Source: an uncultured Pseudomonadota bacterium
GTDB lineage: Bacteria > Pseudomonadota > Alphaproteobacteria > RF32 > CAG-239
Assembly (NCBI GenBank): GCA_949295025.1
Contig: CASFJK010000001.1
Location: forward strand, 1-64,000
Length of the DNA: 64,000 bases
Direction: 5' to 3'
Numbering within the stretch: position 1 is the first letter of the stretch; each line of letters begins with the position of its first letter. Both the position numbers and the translations under genes were made by a program. The notes under the pieces are model-generated. The model did not search any database. It was given only the letters and a program-made list of their open reading frames with translations, and was not told the DNA's origin. Positions 8,318 through 17,104 of this stretch are shown here, piece by piece.

Positions 8318-9046
8318 ATGAGAAAGTTTGTTTTTTTGGCATTGTTGTTCCTATCAGGAATAACCGCCTCCGCTCAGTATTATGGAGATATTTATGAAAA
8401 GTCTTCATATGATTATGTTGTCGGACCGGAAATCAATTTGACCGGAGAACAATGGCATTTAGCCGGAGTTTCTATTTTGGCTGCAACAAATAATCTTTAT
8501 TTGATTGTTGATGGCACTAACAGATTTGTGCGTACATTGCGTTTTTTTGACCGCAGATATTATGAAAGATTGTGGCGTTGCAGAATTGCCTCTTATCGCC
8601 CTTACTATTATAATGGCTGTTTGGGTTGGTATATTGTTGCAAATCTAGTTAATTATTTTGTATATCCGAATGGTAGATGGATTCGCTTGAGCGCTGCTCC
8701 TTGTTATTACTCTTATCATTACGATATTGCACACCGACATCGGTTGAATTTCTATAATTGGCATTTTTGGAGACATCACCCAAGACCGCATTATCGTCCA
8801 CATAAACACTATTCGCATCCTGTATATTCCCGAGAATATCGGCATATTCCGGAAAGAAGAGTATATCATGAAAAGAGAGTTTATAGAGGAAAGCCTGCCT
8901 ATCGTTCTTCGGAGATAAGATCACGAATACAAGAACGAAGAAATCCTCAAAGACATTCTGAATACAAACAAAATCGAAGCTCACGTCAATATCGCTCCTC
9001 TGCCTCTAGTAGACAATCTCAAAGAGAAGTAATGTATCGACGTTGA
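8318..9046 (+). CDS. Exported Arg/Tyr/His-rich basic protein
   Basis: 242 residues. Signal peptide with likely cleavage after ASA (about residue 19). The first half of the mature protein is Tyr- and Trp-rich with short hydrophobic stretches. The second half, from about residue 140, is dominated by Arg, His, Tyr and Ser (RHIPERR, KRVYRGKPAYR and similar) and should be disordered and strongly positive. It could bind the cell envelope, nucleic acid or metals; this is inference. The start 13 nt after an AT-rich promoter-like stretch leaves a very short leader. No family recognised. Confidence 0.7.
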   Translation: MRKFVFLALLFLSGITASAQYYGDIYEKSSYDYVVGPEINLTGEQWHLAGVSILAATNNLYLIVDGTNRFVRTLRFFDRRYYERLWRCRIASYRPYYYNGCLGWYIVANLVNYFVYPNGRWIRLSAAPCYYSYHYDIAHRHRLNFYNWHFWRHHPRPHYRPHKHYSHPVYSREYRHIPERRVYHEKRVYRGKPAYRSSEIRSRIQERRNPQRHSEYKQNRSSRQYRSSASSRQSQREVMYRR

Positions 9047-9054
9047 GTTATATT

Positions 9055-9088
9055 AAAAAAGACTCTCCTATTTTTGAGAGCCTTTTTT
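9055..9088 (+). terminator. Probable intrinsic terminator
   Basis: A-run, CTCTC/GAGAG stem with an 8-nt loop, then T-run. The stem has one mismatch. Confidence 0.6.
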
Positions 9089-9164
9089 ATTATAAAACAT
9101 ATTTTGACAAATAGACAAAATTCTGATATATTTAGCTTCAGATTAATACTAAATACATATAATT

Positions 9165-9545
9165 ATGAAAACAAAAAATTTTTCTTTTATGCTGATTTCT
9201 ATATTCAGCCTTTTGTGTATGGTGTCTATATCTTCATGCGACCGTTTGGAATCCCCCTATTACGGGGCAGAAGAAATTCCCGGACCTTGGGAGAACAATG
9301 GCTTCGAAATTAGCGAAGTTGCCTGGGGGGAATATGAAGTTTATGATCAACGTACCAATACCTATTGGTATGAGTATCTTGACCCGTTTTACTATTTTGA
9401 GGACTGCGTTCCAGACGGGTGTTGGGCTGAATATTATGAACCCTATTATTCCACCACAAAAGACGAGCTATGCTGGCACGTTTATTGTCGTGGAAGATTT
9501 AAGGAAATCCTTATTTTCCAAAGCGGAAAATATGCTCCGCGATAA
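9165..9545 (+). CDS. Small acidic lipoprotein
   Basis: 126 residues. Signal segment ending in a lipobox SISSC with the lipidated Cys at about residue 25. The mature part is acidic and very rich in Tyr, Trp and Glu, with four cysteines at about residues 80-108 (DCVPDGCW, CWHVYC) that could form disulphides. It is likely anchored in the outer membrane. No family recognised. A strong terminator follows. Confidence 0.7.
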   Translation: MKTKNFSFMLISIFSLLCMVSISSCDRLESPYYGAEEIPGPWENNGFEISEVAWGEYEVYDQRTNTYWYEYLDPFYYFEDCVPDGCWAEYYEPYYSTTKDELCWHVYCRGRFKEILIFQSGKYAPR

Positions 9546-9560
9546 AGAAAATAAATATAA

Positions 9561-9593
9561 AAAAACTCTCGGCAAATAACCGAGAGTTTTTTT
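9561..9593. terminator. Bidirectional intrinsic terminator
   Basis: Stem ACTCTCGG/CCGAGAGT, loop CAAATAA, with A-run left and T-run right. It can end the lipoprotein gene (+) and rpsA (-). Confidence 0.9.
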
Positions 9594-9614
9594 GTTTTTT
9601 AGCTTTTGTGAGAA

Positions 9615-11297
9615 TTAAGCGTTCTTTTTCAAAGCTTCGCCCAAAACATCACCCAAAGAAGAACCTGTGGAAGCAGATGTATATTCTTCCAAAGCTTTCT
9701 TCTCTTCTTCAACTTCCAAAGCTTTGATAGAAAGACCAAGTTTGTTGTTCTTTTTATCAACAGAAGTTACTTTAGCTTCTACGACATCACCTTCATTGAA
9801 GTTGTCAGGATTTTGTCCTGCTTTTTCGCGAGACAAATCTGCTTTTTTGATGGTAGCATTAACGCCGTTTACTTCAACAACAACACCTTTGTCATCTTTA
9901 GAAACAACGGTAGCTTTTACAACATCACCTTTTTTGATGTCTTCCAAAGCTGTTGCCAAAGTATTTTCGGTCAATTGTTTAATGCCCAAAGAAATGCGTT
10001 CTTTTTCAACATCAACATCAATGATTTTAGCTTGGATGTCTTGACCTTTGGTATAGTCTTTAACAGCTTCTTCACCAGCTTTATCCCAAGAGATATCGCT
10101 CAAGTGAATCATGCCATCGATTTCATCAGACAAACCAACAAACAAACCGAATTCGGTAATGTTTTTGATTTTGCCTTCGATAACTGAACCAACTGGATGT
10201 TCTTCAACATAAGCAGCCCAAGGATTTGGAGTGCATTGTTTGATACCCAAAGAGATACGACGTTTGTCAGCATCAACTTCCAAAATCTTAACTTCAACTT
10301 CTTGAGAAGTAGAAACGATTTTGCCCGGGTGTACATTTTTACGGGTCCAGCTCATTTCAGATACGTGTACCAAACCTTCGATACCGTCTTCCAATTCAAC
10401 GAAAGCACCATAATCGGTGATGTTGGTAACTTTACCTTTGTAAATTTCACCAACTTTGTATTTTTCTTCAACACCAGCCCAAGGATCTGTTTCGAGTTGT
10501 TTCATACCCAAAGAGATGCGTTGGTTGTCTTCATTGAATTTGATAACTTGAACTTTAACTGTTTGACCAACAGATAATACTTCTGCAGGGTGGTTGATAC
10601 GTTTCCAAGAAATATCGGTAACGTGCAACAAACCATCAACACCGCCCAAATCAATGAATGCACCGTAATCAGTGATATTTTTAACAACACCTTCCAATAC
10701 GGAACCTTCTTTAAGGTCATTAATGAGTTCGGCACGAGCTTCTGCGCGAGTTTCTTCCAAAACAACACGACGAGAAACAACGATGTTACCACGAACTTTA
10801 TCCATTTTCAAAATTTGGAAAGGTTGAGAAATGCCCATCAACGGAGTGATATCGCGAATCGGGCGAATATCAATTTGAGAACCAGGCAAGAAGGCAACTG
10901 CACCATTAAGATCAACAGTGAAACCACCTTTAACACGGCCAAAGATAACACCATTAACTCTTTCACCAGAGTTGAGGCATTTTTCCAAATCGTGCCAAGC
11001 TTCTTCACGACGAGCTTTTTCACGAGAAAGAACGATGTTGCCATCTTTATCTTCATAACGATCAACATATACTTCTACTTGATCGCCAACTTTTAATTCA
11101 GCATTTTGACCGAATTCACGAAGCGGAATACGACCTTCTGATTTCAAACCAACATCAACAGTTGCAAAATCAGGAGTAACGCGAATGATTGTTCCTTTTA
11201 CAACAGAACCTGTGATACCTTGAGAACCGAATTGTTCGTTCAACAAAGCTTCAAAGTTTTCATTAGTTTCAGGAATTTGGAATTCTGTATTTGTCAT
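9615..11297 (-). CDS. rpsA: 30S ribosomal protein S1
   Basis: 560 residues, the usual size for six-domain S1. Repeated OB-fold S1 modules are visible, several with the DYGAF(I/V)..GG.(D/E)GL(L/V)H hallmark (for example DYGAFIDLGGVDGLLHVTDI). S1 binds mRNA leaders and brings them to the 30S subunit. The gene lies downstream of cmk on the same strand, as is common in proteobacteria. An ankyrin gene and a terminator sit between them, so rpsA probably relies on its own promoter in 11298-11371. Confidence 0.97.
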   Translation of the reverse strand: MTNTEFQIPETNENFEALLNEQFGSQGITGSVVKGTIIRVTPDFATVDVGLKSEGRIPLREFGQNAELKVGDQVEVYVDRYEDKDGNIVLSREKARREEAWHDLEKCLNSGERVNGVIFGRVKGGFTVDLNGAVAFLPGSQIDIRPIRDITPLMGISQPFQILKMDKVRGNIVVSRRVVLEETRAEARAELINDLKEGSVLEGVVKNITDYGAFIDLGGVDGLLHVTDISWKRINHPAEVLSVGQTVKVQVIKFNEDNQRISLGMKQLETDPWAGVEEKYKVGEIYKGKVTNITDYGAFVELEDGIEGLVHVSEMSWTRKNVHPGKIVSTSQEVEVKILEVDADKRRISLGIKQCTPNPWAAYVEEHPVGSVIEGKIKNITEFGLFVGLSDEIDGMIHLSDISWDKAGEEAVKDYTKGQDIQAKIIDVDVEKERISLGIKQLTENTLATALEDIKKGDVVKATVVSKDDKGVVVEVNGVNATIKKADLSREKAGQNPDNFNEGDVVEAKVTSVDKKNNKLGLSIKALEVEEEKKALEEYTSASTGSSLGDVLGEALKKNA

Positions 11298-11371
11298 TAA
11301 ATATTATTTCAAAAAAAATGCCAACCCAAGATAAAAAATGCGGGCGGACTTGTGCGGGGTTAAATTTATAA

Positions 11372-11402
11372 CAAAAGCCTTAGCGCACCCTAAGGCTTTT
11401 GT
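11372..11402 (-). terminator. Terminator after cmk-ankyrin unit
   Basis: On the minus strand GCCTTAG/CTAAGGC with a 6-nt loop followed by TTTTG. It separates the ankyrin gene from rpsA. Confidence 0.7.
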
Positions 11403-11428
11403 GCTGTGTAATTTATACACGCAAATTC

Positions 11429-12007
11429 TTATTTTTCAAGTGTTTTTTGCGAAGTTTGGCTATTTTCATCAACTTCATGATTATCATCCGGATAAACACC
11501 CTTTTCTGCCAGCATAGAAACAATATTATTTTGACCTTGTACTGCCGCGTGAAGAGCCGGATTATAGCCATTGTGCGGGTATATATCTCCGCCTTTATCT
11601 ATAATTTCTTTAGCAACGTCTTCCATATTGTAAGTGATTGCCCAAAAAAGAATTGAACTACCAAGAGGAACTTCTGCTTTAACATCTGCGCCGTGATTGA
11701 TTAAATAAATTGCAATTTCGGGACGATTACTGAAAACAGCCCAACCTAGTGCTGTGAAACCATTATCTTGCTTTTCTTCAGATGTATCAAACGGGGCTTC
11801 CAAATCCACACCGTTTTTAACTAAAAACTCCACTGCGTCAATGTTATTGAGCGAAATAGCTTCTCTCAAAGAAGAAATTTGAGTTTCCGAATTTTCAACT
11901 AGAGAATTTTGATTTTGGTAATATTTTGTATAAAGAAAATATCCACCACTGGCCAATACACATACAACCAGAAAGCCCAAAAGTATTTTAATTTTTTTGT
12001 TTTTCAT
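11429..12007 (-). CDS. Membrane-anchored ankyrin-repeat protein
   Basis: 192 residues. One N-terminal membrane helix (residues 7-25) preceded by MKNKKIK, then about four ankyrin repeats between residues 45 and 175. They carry the typical G.TALGWAV and DVAKEIIDKGGDIYPHNGYNPALHAAV patterns. Orientation suggests a periplasmic repeat domain that binds a protein partner. Its ATG lies 20 nt inside the end of cmk, so the two genes are translationally coupled. An ankyrin gene between cmk and rpsA is unusual. Confidence 0.8.
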   Translation of the reverse strand: MKNKKIKILLGFLVVCVLASGGYFLYTKYYQNQNSLVENSETQISSLREAISLNNIDAVEFLVKNGVDLEAPFDTSEEKQDNGFTALGWAVFSNRPEIAIYLINHGADVKAEVPLGSSILFWAITYNMEDVAKEIIDKGGDIYPHNGYNPALHAAVQGQNNIVSMLAEKGVYPDDNHEVDENSQTSQKTLEK

Positions 12008-12650
12008 CTATCACCTCGCATGCTTTTTCAGTTACATCTTGGATACTTAAGCTTGATGTATCAAAAATGATGGCATCGACGGCGGGTTTCATCGGTGCCG
12101 TAGCTCGATTGGAATCTCTTTCATCACGAGCCTTTACATCAGCTAAAACTTCATCATAATTGGTACTAATACCTTTTTGCAAAAACTCTTTGTAACGACG
12201 TTCTGCTCTTACCTCGGCCGATGCCGTAATAAAAAATTTAACATCAGCATGAGGACAAACAACCGTTCCGGTATCTCGACCATCATAAATCACTCCTTTT
12301 GCAGGAGTTCCATCTGCAAAAACAGGATGAAGAGCAAAATCTTGCTGCATTTTGAGAAGTGCCGCACGCACTTCAGGATAAGCAGAAACAATTGAGGCAT
12401 TTTTTCCACCTAAGGCAGAACGAAAATCAGGGTTCTGAGCCAGCTCGTGCATATGTTCAAACGTTAAATTTTGAGCAATGGATAAAGCGGCCTCTTTATC
12501 AGACAAATCTTTTCCCAACAAATGCATTTCCAAACCAACAGCGCGATAAACCATTCCGGTGTCGAAATAAGCATAACCATATTTTTTTGATAAGTTGCTT
12601 GCCAGGGTTCCTTTTCCGGCAGCAGCCGGTCCGTCTATTGTAATAATCAT
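11988..12650 (-). CDS. cmk: Cytidylate kinase
   Basis: 220 residues. P-loop GPAAAGKGT at residues 7-15, then the YFDTGMVYRAV segment and the GRD(T)GTVV nucleotide-binding motif characteristic of CMP/dCMP kinase, which makes CDP and dCDP for nucleic acid synthesis. aroA, often upstream in proteobacteria, is not here; the next gene upstream is divergent. Confidence 0.96.
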   Translation of the reverse strand: MIITIDGPAAAGKGTLASNLSKKYGYAYFDTGMVYRAVGLEMHLLGKDLSDKEAALSIAQNLTFEHMHELAQNPDFRSALGGKNASIVSAYPEVRAALLKMQQDFALHPVFADGTPAKGVIYDGRDTGTVVCPHADVKFFITASAEVRAERRYKEFLQKGISTNYDEVLADVKARDERDSNRATAPMKPAVDAIIFDTSSLSIQDVTEKACEVIDEKQKN

Positions 12651-12766
12651 ATTCCGTCTTTCAAAAAAATTTCCATTACGTAACGAAAAGTTTACTTTAT
12701 ATTTTGTATAATTTCCAGCATAATAGTAAAGAGAAAGATTTTATTTTACACATAGAGGTATTTTTT

Positions 12767-13459
12767 ATGAAACAGATTGTTGCTCTTATAATTATCTCCG
12801 TTTTGTTTATTGTTTCAGACGGAAATGCCGCTGTTGTTCAATCTTCCGGTGATATGAGACCCGATACTTTTGTCTCAGGAGCAAAATATTCATCAAAATC
12901 ACAAAGAAAAAGTTCAACTGCAAAGAAAAAAGACAAACAAGAAAAGTCTATATCTGCAAAAAAAGCTGATGCTGAAAAAGATGATGAAGATGAAAAATCT
13001 CCAGAAAGGCTTTCTGAACAAAAAAATCCATCTCAATCATCAACAAAAGATGCAGAAGAAGATGATGATGAAGATAATAAAAAAACTTCTCTTAAAAGCA
13101 AAAAACAAAATTCTAATGCCGGCTATGGTTATGCAAAAAAATATGCCAATAAACTTTTCAAGACCTATAGCGGACATATTACCATTGAACAAGAAAATAT
13201 TCCAAGCAGGTTAGGTGTAACCGTAGGTTCTACCATCCAATTTAATTTGAAAGAAACACCTGATGCCATTTGGTCTGTGGAATTGGATGAAGAAATTGGC
13301 AAAATTTTGTTGAACAAGGCTCATAACAATCAACGTACTTTGGTTATTGAGACCATTGCAGAAGGAAACATGCGTATTTTCTTAGACAATATTTCAATTA
13401 AAGATAGTAAATATCGTGTCCTTTTTAAGAAAAAAATGTCTTTATTGGTGGATGAATAG
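12767..13459 (+). CDS. Exported protein with highly charged linker
   Basis: 230 residues from the ATG at 12767, which has an AGAGG Shine-Dalgarno at 12754-12758. A longer in-frame start at 12704 lacks one. Signal peptide ends near residue 22 (GNAA). Residues 40-115 are a Lys/Glu/Asp/Ser-rich low-complexity linker. The C-terminal 90 residues form a compact beta-rich domain with LGVTVGSTIQFNLKETPDAIW, loosely like chagasin/I42 inhibitor domains; that resemblance is weak and unproven. The next gene, rsmE, begins on the base after its stop. It is the first gene of a five-gene operon. Confidence 0.7.
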   Translation: MKQIVALIIISVLFIVSDGNAAVVQSSGDMRPDTFVSGAKYSSKSQRKSSTAKKKDKQEKSISAKKADAEKDDEDEKSPERLSEQKNPSQSSTKDAEEDDDEDNKKTSLKSKKQNSNAGYGYAKKYANKLFKTYSGHITIEQENIPSRLGVTVGSTIQFNLKETPDAIWSVELDEEIGKILLNKAHNNQRTLVIETIAEGNMRIFLDNISIKDSKYRVLFKKKMSLLVDE

Positions 13460-14200
13460 ATGAAACAAAATATAAAAACCCGTTTATTTGCACATCAAAA
13501 ACTGGATATTGGGCTTTTATGGCAGCCGGAAGAAAGCCAAAGCCATTATCTGCTTAATGTTCTTCGATTGGTTGAAGGCGATGAATTGAAACTTTTTGAT
13601 GGTCAGAGTGGAGAATATATCGGACAAATTTGCACTGCCAGCAAAAAGAATTGCACTATCAAAATTGTAAAAAAAATCAGAGAAATGGAATATAGTCCTG
13701 ATTTGTGGTTATTGTTTGCTCCGGTAAAAAAAGATAAAACAGATTTTATTATTGCCGGCGCTACCGAACTCGGTGTTGCCAAAATTGTACCAACAATAAC
13801 CAAACGCACAATCAGCGAGCGCATCAAAAAAGAAAGATATGAAGCACAAGTTATAGAAGCATCAGAACAATGCCGCAGACTTGATATTCCTCTGATTGAA
13901 GATGCTCAAAGCTTAGAAAAAATTTTGCAAAATTGGCTTCATGACCGAACTTTATATTTTATGGATGAAACCGGAAAAGGCGGAGATATTTTATCCGTTT
14001 TTCAAACAGCACCTACTCAAACAGCGGCCATTTTAGTTGGTCCCGAAGGTGGTTTTGATGAAACAGAACTCAATTTGCTGCGCCAAAAGAGTTTTGCTTG
14101 CGGTGTTTCCATGGGAAAAAGAATTTTACGAGCAGAAACAGCCGTTCAAGCCGCCATATCTTGTTGGCAAGCTATATGCGGTGATTGGAAATCTGTTTAA
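13460..14200 (+). CDS. rsmE: 16S rRNA (uracil1498-N3)-methyltransferase
   Basis: 246 residues. SPOUT-fold methyltransferase with an N-terminal PUA-like domain and the knot motif VGPEGGFDETE, followed by the SMGKRILRAETAVQAAI signature that binds S-adenosylmethionine. It methylates U1498 in the decoding region of 16S rRNA. It starts directly after the stop of the upstream gene and is followed 9 nt later by a response regulator, so all are probably one transcript. Confidence 0.93.
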   Translation: MKQNIKTRLFAHQKLDIGLLWQPEESQSHYLLNVLRLVEGDELKLFDGQSGEYIGQICTASKKNCTIKIVKKIREMEYSPDLWLLFAPVKKDKTDFIIAGATELGVAKIVPTITKRTISERIKKERYEAQVIEASEQCRRLDIPLIEDAQSLEKILQNWLHDRTLYFMDETGKGGDILSVFQTAPTQTAAILVGPEGGFDETELNLLRQKSFACGVSMGKRILRAETAVQAAISCWQAICGDWKSV

Positions 14201-14209
14201 GGAGGAAAG

Positions 14210-14875
14210 ATGAAAATTTTAATTGCTGATGACCATGAGTTATTTTTGAAAGGTTTGGAACTTATTTTATCTGATTTAGATAAAAAAGTGGAAATTTCTT
14301 TGGCTCATGATTATTCCGAAATTTTCAATATTTTGGAAGAAGAACAAAAATTTGATTTAATTGTGACCGATTTGGCCATGCCCGGAGCCAATTGGCTTGA
14401 TGCTCTCAAGTATATTCACAGTAAACTTCCTGAAACACCGATTGTCATTCTTTCTGCCGTTTTTGATAAAGAAATTGTGCAAAAAACAATTGAAATCGGC
14501 GCTGCGGGATATATTCCGAAAACATCCTCCAATGCCGTTATTATGGGAGCTGTGCGATTGGTTCTTTCCGGTGGTGCTTATATTCCGCCAGAATTACTCA
14601 ATAATTCTCTTAAAAATCAGTTTTCTGCTCTGGAACAAATCAGCCCCGAATTTGAAAACAAAGATAACAAAGTTTCTCTGACGCCGAGACAGATAGATGT
14701 GCTTAAACTTATGGCTAAGGGATGTTCCAATAAAATTATTGCCCATGAACTTGGTCTGACCGAAGGAACGGTCAAACTCCATGTAACGGCAATTTTAAAA
14801 ATTTTGAATGTTTATAATCGTACCGGTGCTGTGGTCGAAGCTACTAAAAAAGGAATAATTTCAGAAAATGAATAG
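14210..14875 (+). CDS. NarL/FixJ-type response regulator
   Basis: 221 residues. Receiver domain 1-120 with the acidic pair Asp7/Asp8, phosphorylation site Asp54 (VTDLAMP), Ser82 and Lys104. LuxR-type helix-turn-helix at about 150-215, with LTPRQIDVLKLMAKGCSNK and LGLTEGTVKLHV. It should bind DNA once phosphorylated. A GGAGG Shine-Dalgarno precedes the start. No histidine kinase is adjacent; instead an HPt-like gene overlaps its end, suggesting phosphate arrives through a relay. Confidence 0.92.
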   Translation: MKILIADDHELFLKGLELILSDLDKKVEISLAHDYSEIFNILEEEQKFDLIVTDLAMPGANWLDALKYIHSKLPETPIVILSAVFDKEIVQKTIEIGAAGYIPKTSSNAVIMGAVRLVLSGGAYIPPELLNNSLKNQFSALEQISPEFENKDNKVSLTPRQIDVLKLMAKGCSNKIIAHELGLTEGTVKLHVTAILKILNVYNRTGAVVEATKKGIISENE

Positions 14876-15194
14876 ACAAGAAAACTTAAACATGAACGAA
14901 TATCGACGCATCTTTGGCTCCAGTAAGATGCAAAAACTTTGGCAAGAATTTATTGCTGAGGCTAATCAATATCTGCACAATATTGAAGATGAAGACGCTG
15001 AAAAACAGCAAATTTGTTTCCATAATTTACGAGCCTATGCTTTGGTTTTTGACATGGTTGAATTTACACGCATTTGCACCGAAATGGAAGAAAGTATTAT
15101 TGAATTTGGCGCCATTTCTCATATGGAAGCAGAAAATGTTCGGAATATTTTGCAAAAAAGTATCTTGGATGTAGAACAAAAACTGGCAGGATAA
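14868..15194 (+). CDS. HPt-like histidine phosphotransfer protein
   Basis: 108 residues, all helical. The segment CFHNLRAYALVF (His52) followed by EFTRICTEMEESI matches the HPt helix pattern H.LK....G....L...C..LE. Arg replaces the usual Lys and the conserved Gly is not obvious, so it may be a divergent or inactive phosphotransfer domain. The gene overlaps the end of the response regulator by 8 nt. The likely role is passing phosphate between a distant hybrid kinase and that regulator. Identification rests on pattern and context. Confidence 0.6.
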   Translation: MNRQENLNMNEYRRIFGSSKMQKLWQEFIAEANQYLHNIEDEDAEKQQICFHNLRAYALVFDMVEFTRICTEMEESIIEFGAISHMEAENVRNILQKSILDVEQKLAG

Positions 15195-15197
15195 AAC

Positions 15198-15914
15198 ATG
15201 GCAGAAAAAAGAATTCCCCTCTATCTAAAAGAAATTTACGGTGATTTTTATAATAATGCCGCTCTTTCTGCTTGGGCGGATAAAAATTGGGTACAGGCAT
15301 TGCTTACTCTTGGCAATAACAAAAAACTAACCAATGCCTTGCTTAAAGAAATTTATCCATCATCCAAAGTTTTGCAACTTGGATGCACTTTTGGAAGGCA
15401 AATGGAAGAGACTGCCGCCAAAATTGGAATGTATGGAATTTTTGATATTTTAGATATAAGTCATATTCAGCTTAAGCGTTGTAAAGAAAAATTTGACCAC
15501 AGATATTCTCAAATTCGCTATGTTCAGCAAAATGCTAATATTCCCTTGCAAAAAAATTATGATGTGGTGATTTTATATATGCTTCTGCATGAAGTGCCAC
15601 ACCGACAAAAAGCCAAAATTATGCAAGCTGCACTTGATAGCCTCAAAGAAGGCGGAAAAGTGGTTGTTATTGATTATCACAAACCTTATATCTGGCATCC
15701 GCTACGTTGGCCGGTAAAACTTTTTAATCGTCTTTATCAGCCTTTTGCCGAAATTTTATGGGACCGAGAAGTTGATACCTTTGTCAAAGATAAAAGTAAA
15801 TATATTTGGAAAAAAACTCTTTATTTTGGCGGAATGTATCAAAAAATGGTTATTCAAAAAAAATTCAGCGATGAATTTGCCGATGAAAAACCTTTTGTTG
15901 CTTATCACCCATAA
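15198..15914 (+). CDS. rquA: RquA-like rhodoquinone biosynthesis enzyme
   Basis: 238 residues, class I methyltransferase fold. It matches RquA along its length: IPLYLKEIYGDFY at the N-terminus, an atypical glycine motif (LQLGCTFGRQ), FDILDISHIQLKRCK, LLHEVPHRQK, and the hallmark GGKVVVIDYHKPYIWHPLRW then LYQPFAEILWDREV. RquA converts ubiquinone to rhodoquinone, replacing a methoxy with an amino group, and rhodoquinone lets fumarate reductase run under anoxia. It is the last gene of the operon with rsmE. A generic quinone or other methyltransferase is the alternative. Confidence 0.75.
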   Translation: MAEKRIPLYLKEIYGDFYNNAALSAWADKNWVQALLTLGNNKKLTNALLKEIYPSSKVLQLGCTFGRQMEETAAKIGMYGIFDILDISHIQLKRCKEKFDHRYSQIRYVQQNANIPLQKNYDVVILYMLLHEVPHRQKAKIMQAALDSLKEGGKVVVIDYHKPYIWHPLRWPVKLFNRLYQPFAEILWDREVDTFVKDKSKYIWKKTLYFGGMYQKMVIQKKFSDEFADEKPFVAYHP

Positions 15915-15928
15915 GCTATAAAACAAGG

Positions 15929-15968
15929 AAAGCCTTTAAGTTCAAAAATAAAGAACTTAAAGGCTTTT
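15929..15968. terminator. Bidirectional intrinsic terminator
   Basis: 15-bp stem AAAGCCTTTAAGTTC/GAACTTAAAGGCTTT with a 9-nt loop and T-run on the plus strand. It ends the rsmE-rquA operon and probably the convergent lipoprotein gene. Confidence 0.9.
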
Positions 15969-15970
15969 CT

Positions 15971-16435
15971 TTAATAGACTTTGGCGTATTTGCCGTTTAT
16001 CACTTGATATACGCCTTTATTAGTAGGAATGAGCCATCCTAACCTTTCATCCCTTTTTCTAAAGGTTGGTTGACAGCTATCCCATGATAGAATTTGCAAG
16101 GCTGCACCACCAGGCAAACATTTTACAGCCTCGTTCAGAGGCTCTAAATAATAAGCGTTGGCCACACCATTGCGATCTACCACGGTGTACCAATTGGCAC
16201 GTGATGTTACGCTAATGGTGCAACGAGAATACTCGTCATACCAAGATCCAGCTGCGGATTCTATCATATTTCCAATCAAACCGCCGCGTTGACCTGTTGC
16301 TCCTATAATGTAATCAGATGCAACGCCTGCTGCGGTACCGCTACCTATATAGGCGCCTAAGCTACCGCAAGAGCTTAAGCTCATCATCATTGCGCTAAGC
16401 GCTAAAATGATGACAAAATTAAAGTTTTTTTTCAT
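15971..16435 (-). CDS. Glycine-rich lipoprotein
   Basis: 154 residues. Lipobox SLSSC with Cys at about residue 23. The mature part starts with a Gly/Ala-rich segment (GAYIGSGTAAGVASDYIIGATGQ), like glycine-zipper envelope proteins. A domain follows with three cysteines and ending ...NGKYAKVY. It is probably anchored in the outer membrane. No named family. It converges on rquA across a shared terminator. Confidence 0.7.
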   Translation of the reverse strand: MKKNFNFVIILALSAMMMSLSSCGSLGAYIGSGTAAGVASDYIIGATGQRGGLIGNMIESAAGSWYDEYSRCTISVTSRANWYTVVDRNGVANAYYLEPLNEAVKCLPGGAALQILSWDSCQPTFRKRDERLGWLIPTNKGVYQVINGKYAKVY

Positions 16436-16528
16436 AATTATATAATATTTAATAGTTTTCCATTTTTATCATAGCAGCTTTTGCCATTTTTGTCAAAAGT
16501 TGTTCTGTTAAACAAATATGACAATGCC

Positions 16529-17104
16529 TCACCAGGTCAAATTTTGATATAATTTGCCAATTTTATGCATTGCATCTAACAATTTTTGAGTTGTTTCTGT
16601 TTGAGGATGAACTTTGCCATTTTTGTACAACAAAATATCATGCAATAAAATTCCACTATATTCAGAAAGCAATTCTTCATTAGAACAAAGCGTAAAATCG
16701 GGCTCTTCCAAAGCGCAAATTTTTTCACCTATGCGGTTTATTCCTGCAAAAATTTTTTTAAATGTTAAGCCGCTTGGTCTTCGCGTATATGTTACATATT
16801 CTCTTAATTGCTTATAGGGAACCTTGGTTTCTCTGGAAAGCAAAAATAAATCCGGAATTAATGCAAATGCCGCATAGATTGTATATTTATATTCTATTTG
16901 ATATTTTTCTTTTAAAATATCCGGATAATTATATTTGCTTACGCGACAAAAAAGAAGATGATCTTCAATAGCTTTCGGCAAATCGGAAAAAATATCACTA
17001 ATGCGATAATTACTGATTTGAAAACGATGAAAACCATTGATTGTTGCACTAAAACGACTATCTACACAACCAATGTAAACTGTTAAATGTTTTTCTTTTT
17101 CCAT
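16529..17104 (-). CDS. Uncharacterised cytoplasmic protein
   Basis: 191 residues, no signal or membrane segment. The first 60 residues look like a HicB-type alpha-beta module (TVYIGCVDSRFSATINGF... then DLPKAIEDHLL). A helical region follows, with a possible helix-turn-helix at about 105-130 (YKQLREYVTYTRRPSGLTFKKI). A DNA-binding or antitoxin-like role is a guess only. No toxin-like partner lies beside it. Downstream is a lipoprotein gene; upstream is the tsf terminator. Confidence 0.6.
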   Translation of the reverse strand: MEKEKHLTVYIGCVDSRFSATINGFHRFQISNYRISDIFSDLPKAIEDHLLFCRVSKYNYPDILKEKYQIEYKYTIYAAFALIPDLFLLSRETKVPYKQLREYVTYTRRPSGLTFKKIFAGINRIGEKICALEEPDFTLCSNEELLSEYSGILLHDILLYKNGKVHPQTETTQKLLDAMHKIGKLYQNLTW

